From CAYRKQ01 sp964621845 (GTDB lineage: Bacteria > Patescibacteriota > Saccharimonadia > Saccharimonadales > UBA7683): DNA of 21,627 nucleotides. Under the pieces are notes generated by a model. That model had not been told where the DNA came from, searched no databases, and saw only the letters and a program-made list of their open reading frames with translations. The stretch is taken from NCBI GenBank assembly GCA_964621845.1, contig CAZUOL010000016.1:1-21627 (forward strand), written 5' to 3'. A program made the position numbers and the translations under genes. Of the stretch, positions 6,373 through 12,761 are shown piece after piece. Position 1 is the first letter of the stretch. Every line of letters starts with the position of its first letter.

Positions 6373-7209
6373 CTAAGAGGATCTAGTTGGTTCATCTTTG
6401 TCAGCGATATTGTTAGCAACCTCGGTACTATTACTAGTCAATAATTTAAACCATTCGTAACCGGTGTATGCCACGCCCGCTACTAAAGCCAGATTAGGTA
6501 GACTGGTTAGATTCTCGATACCCTGTATTAATGGTACAGAATCTGCATTTTGTGTGCCTTTTGCAATTACTGCTGAAGCGCCTATGACTCCTGCCCAGAA
6601 TCCGGCAATGGCACGTGCCCCACGTTTTATAACGTTTGTTTCAGCCTCTTCAGGGCTATTTGGGTTTCGAACTTTGTGCCTAAGAAAAGCAAGACTAGTG
6701 CCTAAAAACAACGCAGCGTTCCCGTCCGATTTATAGTTATCGTTCATGTGTTCTTCACGAGATCCTGCTAATAGCGAAGCTGTTTTTACCGCTGTAGGGT
6801 ATCGTCCAAGTCCCCAACGAGTTACTCCACCATAAGCTCTCTGTTGCCAGTATGAGAACCCATAGGTTGCTGCGGCGGCAGATGAACCGATCACAATAAC
6901 ATCTAAGACAGGGTTACCCGACAGATTTAGGGGAGTAACTTCATGTATAAAGGTGGTGCCAGCTAAAACTACAGCTGCCTCATTCCCTATAGTTAACTCT
7001 GAAGTCATAGCCGCAGCTACCGCTAATGGTTTAGCTATACGACCGGCTCCTCTTTCGCCTTGAGTGTCCAATCTGGCTGCATCAGAAACTAATCTGTGGA
7101 ATGGACTTACTTCTTCGCGCATAACTCTAAAAGCTTCGGGCAAGCTGTTCGGATTAGAGACGACAACATCGTTTACGGTTTGTGCAGCCGAAGCCGCTAA
7201 TTCGATCAT
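6373..7209 (-). CDS. hypothetical membrane protein
   Basis: A 278-residue protein I do not recognise. The first ~60 residues are polar and helical. They are followed by several Ala/Gly-rich hydrophobic stretches, including PLAVAAAMTSE, AAVVLAGTTF, VLDVIVIGSSAAAATYGF, NAALFLGTSLAF, AIAGFWAGVIGASAVIA and LPNLALVAGVAYTGYEWF, consistent with four to six membrane segments. The tail is short and polar. No enzyme motif is visible. The ATG has no ribosome binding site; the -10 TATAGT ends seven bases before it, so translation is probably leaderless. It is convergent with the arginine decarboxylase gene (55-base gap without an evident terminator) and divergent from the insertion sequence, whose left end supplies its -35. 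Confidence 0.7.
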   Translation of the reverse strand: MIELAASAAQTVNDVVVSNPNSLPEAFRVMREEVSPFHRLVSDAARLDTQGERGAGRIAKPLAVAAAMTSELTIGNEAAVVLAGTTFIHEVTPLNLSGNPVLDVIVIGSSAAAATYGFSYWQQRAYGGVTRWGLGRYPTAVKTASLLAGSREEHMNDNYKSDGNAALFLGTSLAFLRHKVRNPNSPEEAETNVIKRGARAIAGFWAGVIGASAVIAKGTQNADSVPLIQGIENLTSLPNLALVAGVAYTGYEWFKLLTSNSTEVANNIADKDEPTRSS

Positions 7210-7211
7210 GG

Positions 7212-7224
7212 GTTATACTATAAC
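7212..7224. repeat. 13-bp perfect palindrome at the membrane-protein promoter
   Basis: GTTATA-C-TATAAC is a perfect inverted repeat covering the -10 box (7217-7222) of the minus-strand gene. It could be an operator, or just an AT-rich coincidence around a -10. Confidence 0.35.
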
Positions 7225-7245
7225 AAAAAACAGATATTAAGTCAA
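7217..7245 (-). promoter_or_regulatory. hybrid promoter: -35 from IS left end, -10 from flank
   Basis: On the minus strand TTGACT (7245-7240) is followed by exactly 17 bases and TATAGT (7222-7217), seven bases before the ATG of the membrane-protein gene. Five bases of the -35 lie in the left terminal repeat of the insertion sequence. Confidence 0.6.
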
Positions 7246-7276
7246 TAGCTCCGTAATGTCTCAATAGCTTTGCAAC
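7241..7276 (+). repeat. left terminal inverted repeat of the IS
   Basis: Imperfect inverted copy of 8209-8245. The inner end CTTTGCAAC corresponds to CCTTCGCAAC at the right; the outer end is GTCAA. One base must be skipped near 7246 to align the outermost part. It also holds the TTGCAA -35 of the transposase promoter. Confidence 0.5.
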
Positions 7277-7299
7277 AAAAACGGTAGGCATCCTACACT
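7270..7299 (+). promoter_or_regulatory. probable transposase promoter
   Basis: TTGCAA (7270-7275), 18 bases, TACACT (7294-7299). A start near 7306 would exclude the GGTAGGCA arm at 7283-7290. Confidence 0.4.
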
Positions 7300-7333
7300 G
7301 TAAGAGTCAAACTAACAGAAAGGAGTGCCTACC
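7283..7333 (+). promoter_or_regulatory. inverted repeat that could block transposase translation in read-through transcripts
   Basis: GGTAGGCA (7283-7290) is perfectly complementary to TGCCTACC (7326-7333), which lies between the Shine-Dalgarno GAAAGGAG (7318-7325) and ATG 7334. Only transcripts entering from outside the IS carry both arms. Such impeded expression is known for other insertion sequences (IS10, IS50). Confidence 0.45.
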
Positions 7334-8224
7334 ATGGCATATTCTACCAATCCACACATACAAAATGTAAGACGTACAGGTGTTAACCTTGTACTGGTAT
7401 CTGGGTGGAGTGCAGCTTCAGCTGCACGACACCTGGGCGTTCACCGCTCAACCATTGGTCGGTGGCTGAAGCTGCCAGGAGCAAAAGACCAACGAGTAAC
7501 ACTGGTCACTCGTTCATCCAGGCCACATTTTCATCCTCACCAGCTCACTCAAGCAGTGGCGGAAAGAATTAAAGAGCTCAGACACCAATACAAGCGCTGT
7601 GCTGGTTACCTTCATGCTCTACTGGCTCGAGAAGGTATTCATGTTAGCTTGGCCAGTGTCGGACGAGTGTTAGCTCGGCTGAAGCTGTCTTCTAGTTGGT
7701 ACGGCCAACCAGGCAAACTACGACGTACAAGGATGCCGAGACCCAAAGTAGCTGCCCCAGGTAGCTTCTTGCAGCTGGACACCATTCACTTCGCTGACTG
7801 GAAAACGAAACAGCGCTACTTTGTCTACACCATCATAGACCTCAAGAGTCGCTGGACCTACGCTGCCTACAGCTCACACATCTCAGCGACCGAAAGCCAG
7901 CTGTTTGTTAAACAGGCACAAAGGGCTGCGCCCTTTGTTTTTAAGCTCATCCAAACAGACAACGGCCAAGAGTTTAGCTCGGTTTTTGAGCAGGAGCTTA
8001 ACAAAGTGAGCATTACCCAACGGAGAATCCGACTGGGTCGTAAGAATGACAATGCTCACATTGAACGATTCAACCGAACTCTTCAAGATGAATGCTTGGG
8101 TCGCTGGCCTGCTCCGCAGTCCATCTCCCCAAAACTTAAGAGATATCTTGAGTTTTACAACAACTCTAGGCTACACTCAGGTTTGCAGTATCGGACACCT
8201 GCTGAAATGTTGCGAAGGTTTTGA
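7334..8224 (+). CDS. transposase, IS481/IS3-like DDE (rve integrase core)
   Basis: A 296-residue DDE transposase that moves the surrounding insertion sequence. An N-terminal helix-turn-helix is visible (SAASAARHLGVHRSTIGRWLK), then a second DNA-binding part, then the RNase H-like catalytic core with D in FLQLDTIHFAD, D in IQTDNGQEF and E in NAHIERFNRTLQDECL, ending HSGLQYRTPAEMLRRF as is typical of this group. All three catalytic acids are present and the frame is unbroken, so it is probably active. ATG 7334 has GAAAGGAG eight bases upstream; the in-frame GTG at 7325 overlaps that site and is less likely. The last codons lie within the right terminal repeat. Confidence 0.9.
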   Translation: MAYSTNPHIQNVRRTGVNLVLVSGWSAASAARHLGVHRSTIGRWLKLPGAKDQRVTLVTRSSRPHFHPHQLTQAVAERIKELRHQYKRCAGYLHALLAREGIHVSLASVGRVLARLKLSSSWYGQPGKLRRTRMPRPKVAAPGSFLQLDTIHFADWKTKQRYFVYTIIDLKSRWTYAAYSSHISATESQLFVKQAQRAAPFVFKLIQTDNGQEFSSVFEQELNKVSITQRRIRLGRKNDNAHIERFNRTLQDECLGRWPAPQSISPKLKRYLEFYNNSRLHSGLQYRTPAEMLRRF

Positions 8225-8245
8225 GTTAGTACGTAGTAACTTGAC
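8209..8245 (-). repeat. right terminal inverted repeat of the IS
   Basis: Partner of 7241-7276. It includes the transposase stop codon and, facing outwards, TTGAC of the -35 at 8241-8246. An imperfect palindrome GTTAGTAC/GTAGTAAC (8225-8240) lies within it. Confidence 0.5.
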
Positions 8246-8269
8246 AAAAGTCTTAATTTTTGCTAAAAT
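8241..8269 (+). promoter_or_regulatory. hybrid promoter: -35 from IS right end, -10 from flank
   Basis: Perfect TTGACA (8241-8246) in the right IS end, 17 bases, TAAAAT (8264-8269) in the flanking DNA. Start expected near 8276, driving the gene at 8356. Confidence 0.7.
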
Positions 8270-8297
8270 TGACTAAGTTTCGAATATATTTACAAAT

Positions 8298-8342
8298 AAG
8301 CTCTAGCATAATACTCAGTAAGGGTGTGTGCGGAGCTTTTTT
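8298..8342 (+). terminator. terminator-like hairpin in the leader of the 8356 gene
   Basis: AAGCTC (8298-8303) pairs with GAGCTT (8333-8338), followed by T to 8342. A weaker inner stem, ACTC/GGGT, may fold within the 29-base loop. It lies between the promoter and the AGGA at 8345-8348. With only six outer pairs it is a modest candidate for a conditional terminator. Confidence 0.4.
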
Positions 8343-8355
8343 ATTAGGATAAGTT

Positions 8356-9603
8356 ATGTCAGAGTTAGTTTCCCCAGGTGATTTAGACAGAAGGCAAGAG
8401 GATAATCGTGCCTTTTTGGCATACCAAGAAGTGCTTGCACCAACTAACGCAATCTCGCCACAAGATTTGGGCTTAGGATCGGAAGAGTATTTTAGAGCAC
8501 TTGCAGACCCTGAAGTTGTCTCCACTCATGTTGGCGATAGGTTTGGGGGGGTATGGCCAATCCCGCACCTTTCACCAGTTAGCACTTATGATTGGCTTAA
8601 TACAGACCATTATGATGGTAGATTCCCTGAGGCGGCGTCCAAAGGGGCTATTAAACACCTGCTTAATCTTGGCAATCTTCAGCCAGGCCCAGAAGTTCGG
8701 GAAGCTCTACACGATTTAGCAGACGCAGAGGGCGTGTTGGTTTTCGATTATCCAGAACGTGATGAAGAAGCCGTAGATAGAGTTAGTCAGATTTTAGATC
8801 AGGAAGGCATTGAACACGAAGGTTTCGAAGAAATTGGCACGCAAACTTACTATGCAGGTAAAGTTACGCTCAAGCGTGTTGGCTACGATGAAGATAAGCC
8901 AATAATGGGTCTTCACGAGGCATTCAAAGCCATGCTAGCTGATGGTACAATCAGCTCAGAACAATTATTTGACGGCGCCTCTTATCAAGATAGAATTACC
9001 GTCCCTGTAGACGTTGAGCGCATGAGAGAACTTTACGAGCGCGCTTTCGTAGTTCTTAATGACCACCCGTGCAGACAAGGCATTGACGACCAAGAATTCA
9101 GGAGGTTAATGGCAGAAGATGACGAGGTTGCAAAGCTTGTATGTAGCGTTCCAGTTGAAGATCCAAATACCGGTGAGTCTGTAGCAAGACCGGCCACTGT
9201 ATGTCTGCTTGGAGAAGACCTTGATAAGTATCCATGGTTACGTACTGAATTTTTTGAGCGAGAGATTCCTGAAGAATATGCATCACGACAGATTATATAC
9301 TTCCCCGCTATAGCTACTGACCCAGCACACCAAGGTGAAAGTAAAACGGCTGATGTTGTAAATCTGATTGCACAGATGGTTGAATACGGTAACAATGAAA
9401 TTGTAGTAGCATTTGATTGCTGTGATTTTAATAAAGATGTGTTTCCGCTTGCTGCAGTACTCGAGGATCTAATTAACTCAACACCAGAAGCTAACATAAA
9501 GTTTGAGGTAATTGGCATGCAAAGGTATATGGCTGTTAAGCTCAAGCCTTCGGCAAAGGCCCGCGCCAGTGCCTCTTTGTCTTCACTGGCTTTATTAGAC
9601 TAA
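8356..9603 (+). CDS. hypothetical protein, possible GNAT-like C-terminal domain
   Basis: A 415-residue acidic, soluble-looking protein with no signal peptide or membrane segment. Residues ~210-395 have alternating strands and helices with IIYFPAIATDPAHQGESKTADVV, reminiscent of the acetyl-CoA loop of GNAT acetyltransferases (Q/R-x-x-G/A after a strand and before a helix), but the R/Q-x-x-G-x-G/A signature is incomplete (QGESKTA), so the assignment is weak. The first ~200 residues, including GVLVFDYPERDEEAVDR and TYYAGKVTLKRVGYD, are unfamiliar. The tail is rich in Ala and Ser. ATG 8356 has AGGA eight bases upstream. It is transcribed from the hybrid promoter at the right IS end, through a hairpin-bearing leader. 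The next gene follows after 27 bases and may be co-transcribed. Confidence 0.55.
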   Translation: MSELVSPGDLDRRQEDNRAFLAYQEVLAPTNAISPQDLGLGSEEYFRALADPEVVSTHVGDRFGGVWPIPHLSPVSTYDWLNTDHYDGRFPEAASKGAIKHLLNLGNLQPGPEVREALHDLADAEGVLVFDYPERDEEAVDRVSQILDQEGIEHEGFEEIGTQTYYAGKVTLKRVGYDEDKPIMGLHEAFKAMLADGTISSEQLFDGASYQDRITVPVDVERMRELYERAFVVLNDHPCRQGIDDQEFRRLMAEDDEVAKLVCSVPVEDPNTGESVARPATVCLLGEDLDKYPWLRTEFFEREIPEEYASRQIIYFPAIATDPAHQGESKTADVVNLIAQMVEYGNNEIVVAFDCCDFNKDVFPLAAVLEDLINSTPEANIKFEVIGMQRYMAVKLKPSAKARASASLSSLALLD

Positions 9604-9630
9604 ATTACCTACACTATAAGCAAGAGCATT

Positions 9631-11775
9631 ATGAATCTTGCTAATAGTACACTACTCTTGACTTCCGTTATAGCGCTGATGCTTGCTGGTTTAGTATATA
9701 TAAGCAATCCAAAAAGAGATTTAAATCGTTCACTAGCATTATTTGTGATAGGCATATTTTTGTGGTTGCTAACAAATCTTCTAACAAACATTTCAAAGGA
9801 TCCTGGCGCGTCACTATTATTTGCGAGGTTAACGCTAATAGGGCCTGTACTGATGGGGTTCTTTTTTCTGGTTTTCACCGAGATTTTTGCTAAAGGCAAG
9901 AATTACTCCACGAAACAACTAATTAAAATTTCAGTTTTCCCAATACTACTGATGATGACGATGCCTACAAGGTTAAATATTGTTAGCATCGAAGCATACG
10001 GTCGTAACACAGTTGCGGGTCCAATATATACGGCACTAATTATTTTTCTAGTTATTTATTTTGGAATCGGTTTTGCAAAGCTCGTTAGAGCATATCGTCA
10101 TACAAATCAACGTATGAGAAAACAGCAGATAAAATATATCTTCATTGGTATAGCATGTGGGTTTGTGCCAGGGGTGGTTCTAAATGGTGTCATGCCAGCC
10201 CTTGGTTATAACAGTGCCGTATTTTATGGACCAAATGCGATTATTTTCACAGCTATTTTTATGACCATTGCTATAGCAAGGCACAGGTTTCTTGATATTC
10301 GTCTTGTGGTAGCTCGTGCCCTTGCATATATATTTTCGATAGCGTTCATAGGTGTAATGTATACGGCAGTTATTTTCACAATAGGAACACTCTTCATTAA
10401 TCTATCAAACATAACTAATACCCAACGCTTCTTTTTGTCGGCACTCGCGTTACTTATTGCGGTGACTTACGCGCCTATTATCAAATTCTTCGATAAATAT
10501 AGCAGCAAGATATTCTTTAGGGATGCGTATGATACACAAGAAGTACTAGATGATATTGGTAAGATTATTGTTGGTAACATTGATCTGCATAAAATTGAAA
10601 AAACCTCACTGACTGTTTTAAATGAAGCTTTAAAAACTATCTACATGGGCTTCGTTTTTAAAGGTGAAGCTGGCTTGATAGCACAAGATTTTATCGGTGA
10701 GGCTCCGCGACTGGATCAGTCGGCTCTTCAAAAAGCACTAACCAACGTTGGCCGCAAAGAGGTTGTGTATGATGAGCTAGAACAGTCAACCGGCGAGAAA
10801 GCCCAGCTACTTAGAAAAAACGATATCAGCTTGGTGATGCCGCTTATCACCAAAAATGAAACCATAGGCTACCTTGTTTCAGGTCCAAAAAAGAGTGGCA
10901 ATATCTTTACTCAGCAAGATAGAGGTATGCTCAACATTGCCGCTAACGAGCTTGCTGTTGCCCTGCAAAACGCCCAACGCTTTGAAGAAATCCAAGCCTT
11001 TAACCTCACGCTGCAGGCGAAAGTTGATGAAGCAACGAAAGAGCTTAAGAAAACCAACAAGAAGCTACTTGAACTCGATGAAGCCAAAGATGAGTTCATC
11101 AGCATGGCTTCTCACCAGCTGAGAACACCGCTCACTTCGATTAAGGGGTACCTTTCTATGTTGATGGAAGGTGATTTAGGCAAAGTAACGAAACAACAAG
11201 ATCAAGCCTTGAAGGAGGCCTTTACGAGTTCACAGCGAATGGTGTTCTTGATCTCTGACTTTCTTAACGTTTCACGCATTAAAACAGGTAAGTTTGTCAT
11301 TGAGCCTAAAGAGGTGAATCTCGCTGAAATGGTAAGTCAAGAGCTGCTGCAGCTTCGTGAAATGGCGGAAGCAAAACAGCTCAAAATGGTGTATGATGCG
11401 CCGGCCAACTTCCCAATGGTGCTTCTTGATGAAAATAAAATGCATCAGGTTATGATGAATATGATGGATAACGCCATCTACTACACGCCAAATGGGGGCA
11501 CCATTACCGTGCAACTCTATATTGATGGTAAGGACGTTGTATTTAAGGTGATTGATACTGGTATCGGTGTGCCAAAGGCGGAGCAGCATAAGCTCTTTAC
11601 CAAGTTCTTCCGTGCGGGCAATGCTCGTAAAACGCGGCCTGATGGCACCGGTCTTGGCTTATTTATGGCCCAAAAGGTAGTGGTGGCACAGGGCGGCTCA
11701 ATCATCTTTGAAAGCGAAGAAGGCAAGGGCTCGACTTTTGGCTTCCGCTTTGCGCTTGCCGCAATTAGTGTTTGA
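9631..11775 (+). CDS. membrane sensor histidine kinase (multi-TM, GAF, HisKA, HATPase_c)
   Basis: A 714-residue sensor kinase. Roughly nine hydrophobic segments fill residues ~1-295, resembling the many-pass sensor region seen in some histidine kinases. A GAF-like domain follows (~310-455), then a coiled coil (~460-485), the dimerisation domain with H495 in FISMASHQLRTPLTSIKGY, and a HATPase_c domain with an N box (MMNMMDNAIYYTPNGG), G1 (DTGIGVP), F box (LFTKFFRAGNA) and G2 (GTGLGLFMAQK). No receiver domain is attached and no regulator gene adjoins; the only receiver in the window is at 5202-5573. The first half is more AT-rich than the kinase half. The ATG has only a weak purine tract before it; a TATAAG at 9615-9620 could be a -10. 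Confidence 0.92.
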   Translation: MNLANSTLLLTSVIALMLAGLVYISNPKRDLNRSLALFVIGIFLWLLTNLLTNISKDPGASLLFARLTLIGPVLMGFFFLVFTEIFAKGKNYSTKQLIKISVFPILLMMTMPTRLNIVSIEAYGRNTVAGPIYTALIIFLVIYFGIGFAKLVRAYRHTNQRMRKQQIKYIFIGIACGFVPGVVLNGVMPALGYNSAVFYGPNAIIFTAIFMTIAIARHRFLDIRLVVARALAYIFSIAFIGVMYTAVIFTIGTLFINLSNITNTQRFFLSALALLIAVTYAPIIKFFDKYSSKIFFRDAYDTQEVLDDIGKIIVGNIDLHKIEKTSLTVLNEALKTIYMGFVFKGEAGLIAQDFIGEAPRLDQSALQKALTNVGRKEVVYDELEQSTGEKAQLLRKNDISLVMPLITKNETIGYLVSGPKKSGNIFTQQDRGMLNIAANELAVALQNAQRFEEIQAFNLTLQAKVDEATKELKKTNKKLLELDEAKDEFISMASHQLRTPLTSIKGYLSMLMEGDLGKVTKQQDQALKEAFTSSQRMVFLISDFLNVSRIKTGKFVIEPKEVNLAEMVSQELLQLREMAEAKQLKMVYDAPANFPMVLLDENKMHQVMMNMMDNAIYYTPNGGTITVQLYIDGKDVVFKVIDTGIGVPKAEQHKLFTKFFRAGNARKTRPDGTGLGLFMAQKVVVAQGGSIIFESEEGKGSTFGFRFALAAISV

Positions 11776-11788
11776 GAACCAGAATCAC

Positions 11789-11817
11789 TTTAAAAATTCT
11801 CTCAACTAGTGTAGATT
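11789..11817 (+). promoter_or_regulatory. probable promoter giving a leaderless pheA message
   Basis: TTTAAA (11789-11794), 17 bases, TAGATT (11812-11817), each matching consensus at four positions. The start point would fall on the A of ATG 11824, and no Shine-Dalgarno sequence exists, so both facts agree with leaderless translation. Confidence 0.45.
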
Positions 11818-11823
11818 CTTTAT

Positions 11824-12672
11824 ATGAACAGTATTGCGTATCTCGGAATACCAGGCTCCTTTACTCACACAGCTGCAAAACAGTTGTTTGATGGCGATGA
11901 ATTAATTGGCAAAAAAAGTTTCTTAGAAATATTTACATCAGTTACGGATGGCGAAGCACAGCACGGGGTTATCCCTATTGAAAATACGCTTGCAGGTTCA
12001 ATTTATGAAAACTACGACCTACTAGACGAGTGCAATCTTTTCATAACGGGTGAAACCTACGTAAAAATTGATCACTGCTTGCTCGTACCAAAAGATAGTC
12101 TCGCTGCCAAAACTGGCGATATTTCAAAAATCAAGAGAGTGTATTCTCACCCAAAGGCGCTCGAGCAGTGCTCAGTGTTTCTGAATCAATACCCAAAAAT
12201 GGAACGAATGGCCTATAGTGATTCAGCCACGGCGGCTAAGTATGTAGCGGGTTTTCAGGCTGACTCAATCGCCTCCATTTCAGCTCGTGTGAACGCTAAG
12301 ACCTACGGCCTCAAGCTTCTAAAGGCCGACATACAAGATGACGGTATAAACTACACGAGGTTCTTGGTCATATCGAGGGAGGCCACCAAGCCTCGCTCTC
12401 TCAAATATAAATGCACAATAGACATACGGTTGAAGCACGTTGCCGGCAGCTTGAGTAGTGTGTTTTCATATCTTTCTAACAACAACTGCAACGTGATGAA
12501 GATAGAATCACGTCCCATACATGATCATCCGTTTGAGTACACCTTTTATATAGACTTTTCTTATGATAATACCAATGCGGATATCACTAACGTGATAGAA
12601 GGTATCCGGCCTCTTGCACAACAGCTCAAGCTTCTCGGCGTGTATACAGACGGACGAGCCGAGGTCAAATAG
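11824..12672 (+). CDS. pheA: prephenate dehydratase with C-terminal ACT domain
   Basis: Turns prephenate into phenylpyruvate, the precursor of phenylalanine. The 282-residue monofunctional enzyme has the periplasmic-binding-protein-like catalytic part (~1-185): IAYLGIPGSFTHTAA at the N terminus, GVIPIENTLAGSIYENYDLL, SHPKALEQCS, and NYTRFLVISR carrying the catalytic T-R-F triad. Residues ~195-275 form an ACT domain with the conserved ESRP motif (KIESRPIHDHPFEYTFYIDF). The usual GAL motif for phenylalanine binding reads AGSL, close to but not identical with the norm, so feedback control is likely though not certain. Its substrate comes from the chorismate mutase. The tyrosyl-tRNA synthetase follows 89 bases downstream. 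Confidence 0.93.
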   Translation: MNSIAYLGIPGSFTHTAAKQLFDGDELIGKKSFLEIFTSVTDGEAQHGVIPIENTLAGSIYENYDLLDECNLFITGETYVKIDHCLLVPKDSLAAKTGDISKIKRVYSHPKALEQCSVFLNQYPKMERMAYSDSATAAKYVAGFQADSIASISARVNAKTYGLKLLKADIQDDGINYTRFLVISREATKPRSLKYKCTIDIRLKHVAGSLSSVFSYLSNNNCNVMKIESRPIHDHPFEYTFYIDFSYDNTNADITNVIEGIRPLAQQLKLLGVYTDGRAEVK

Positions 12673-12701
12673 TTGCTATACATAGAAATACATGATATTA
12701 A
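12673..12701 (+). promoter_or_regulatory. weak promoter candidate before tyrS
   Basis: TTGCTA (12673-12678), 17 bases, TATTAA (12696-12701), right after the pheA stop. The rest of the 89-base gap holds GGGGAGGTG, a strong ribosome binding site, but no T-box-like or terminator structure. Confidence 0.3.
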
Positions 12702-12761
12702 TGTAAGTTAGAAATCAACTAATCGGTTTAAAGTGATGGGCACACGGGGAGGTGTAACGAT

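Larger units (their letters stand above)
7240..8246 (+). mobile_element. IS481/IS3-like insertion sequence, apparently intact
   Basis: About 1.0 kb with one complete transposase gene between imperfect terminal inverted repeats. The right end, read inwards, begins TGTCAAG and the left AGTCAA, consistent with the TGT ends common in the IS481 family. Within the repeats a 28-base core (7249-7276 against 8209-8236 reversed) matches at 21 of 28 positions. A direct repeat TCAATAGCT occurs twice in the left end (7242, 7261) and may be part of the transposase binding site. No clear target-site duplication is visible, so the outer limits may be off by a few bases. Confidence 0.6.

Noticed and set aside
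7325..7333. GTG start of the transposase at 7325
   Set aside because: It overlaps the Shine-Dalgarno sequence that serves ATG 7334.
7230..8260. Target-site duplication flanking the IS
   Set aside because: No convincing direct repeat was found beyond the inverted repeats; short AT matches are not enough.
11774..11800. GAGAA...TTCTC hairpin as terminator of the histidine kinase gene
   Set aside because: Weak five-pair stem with a large AT-rich loop and no T run after it.
12673..12761. T-box or leader-peptide control of tyrS
   Set aside because: The 89-base gap is too short for a T-box and shows no terminator; the small frame at 12735 has no Tyr codon.
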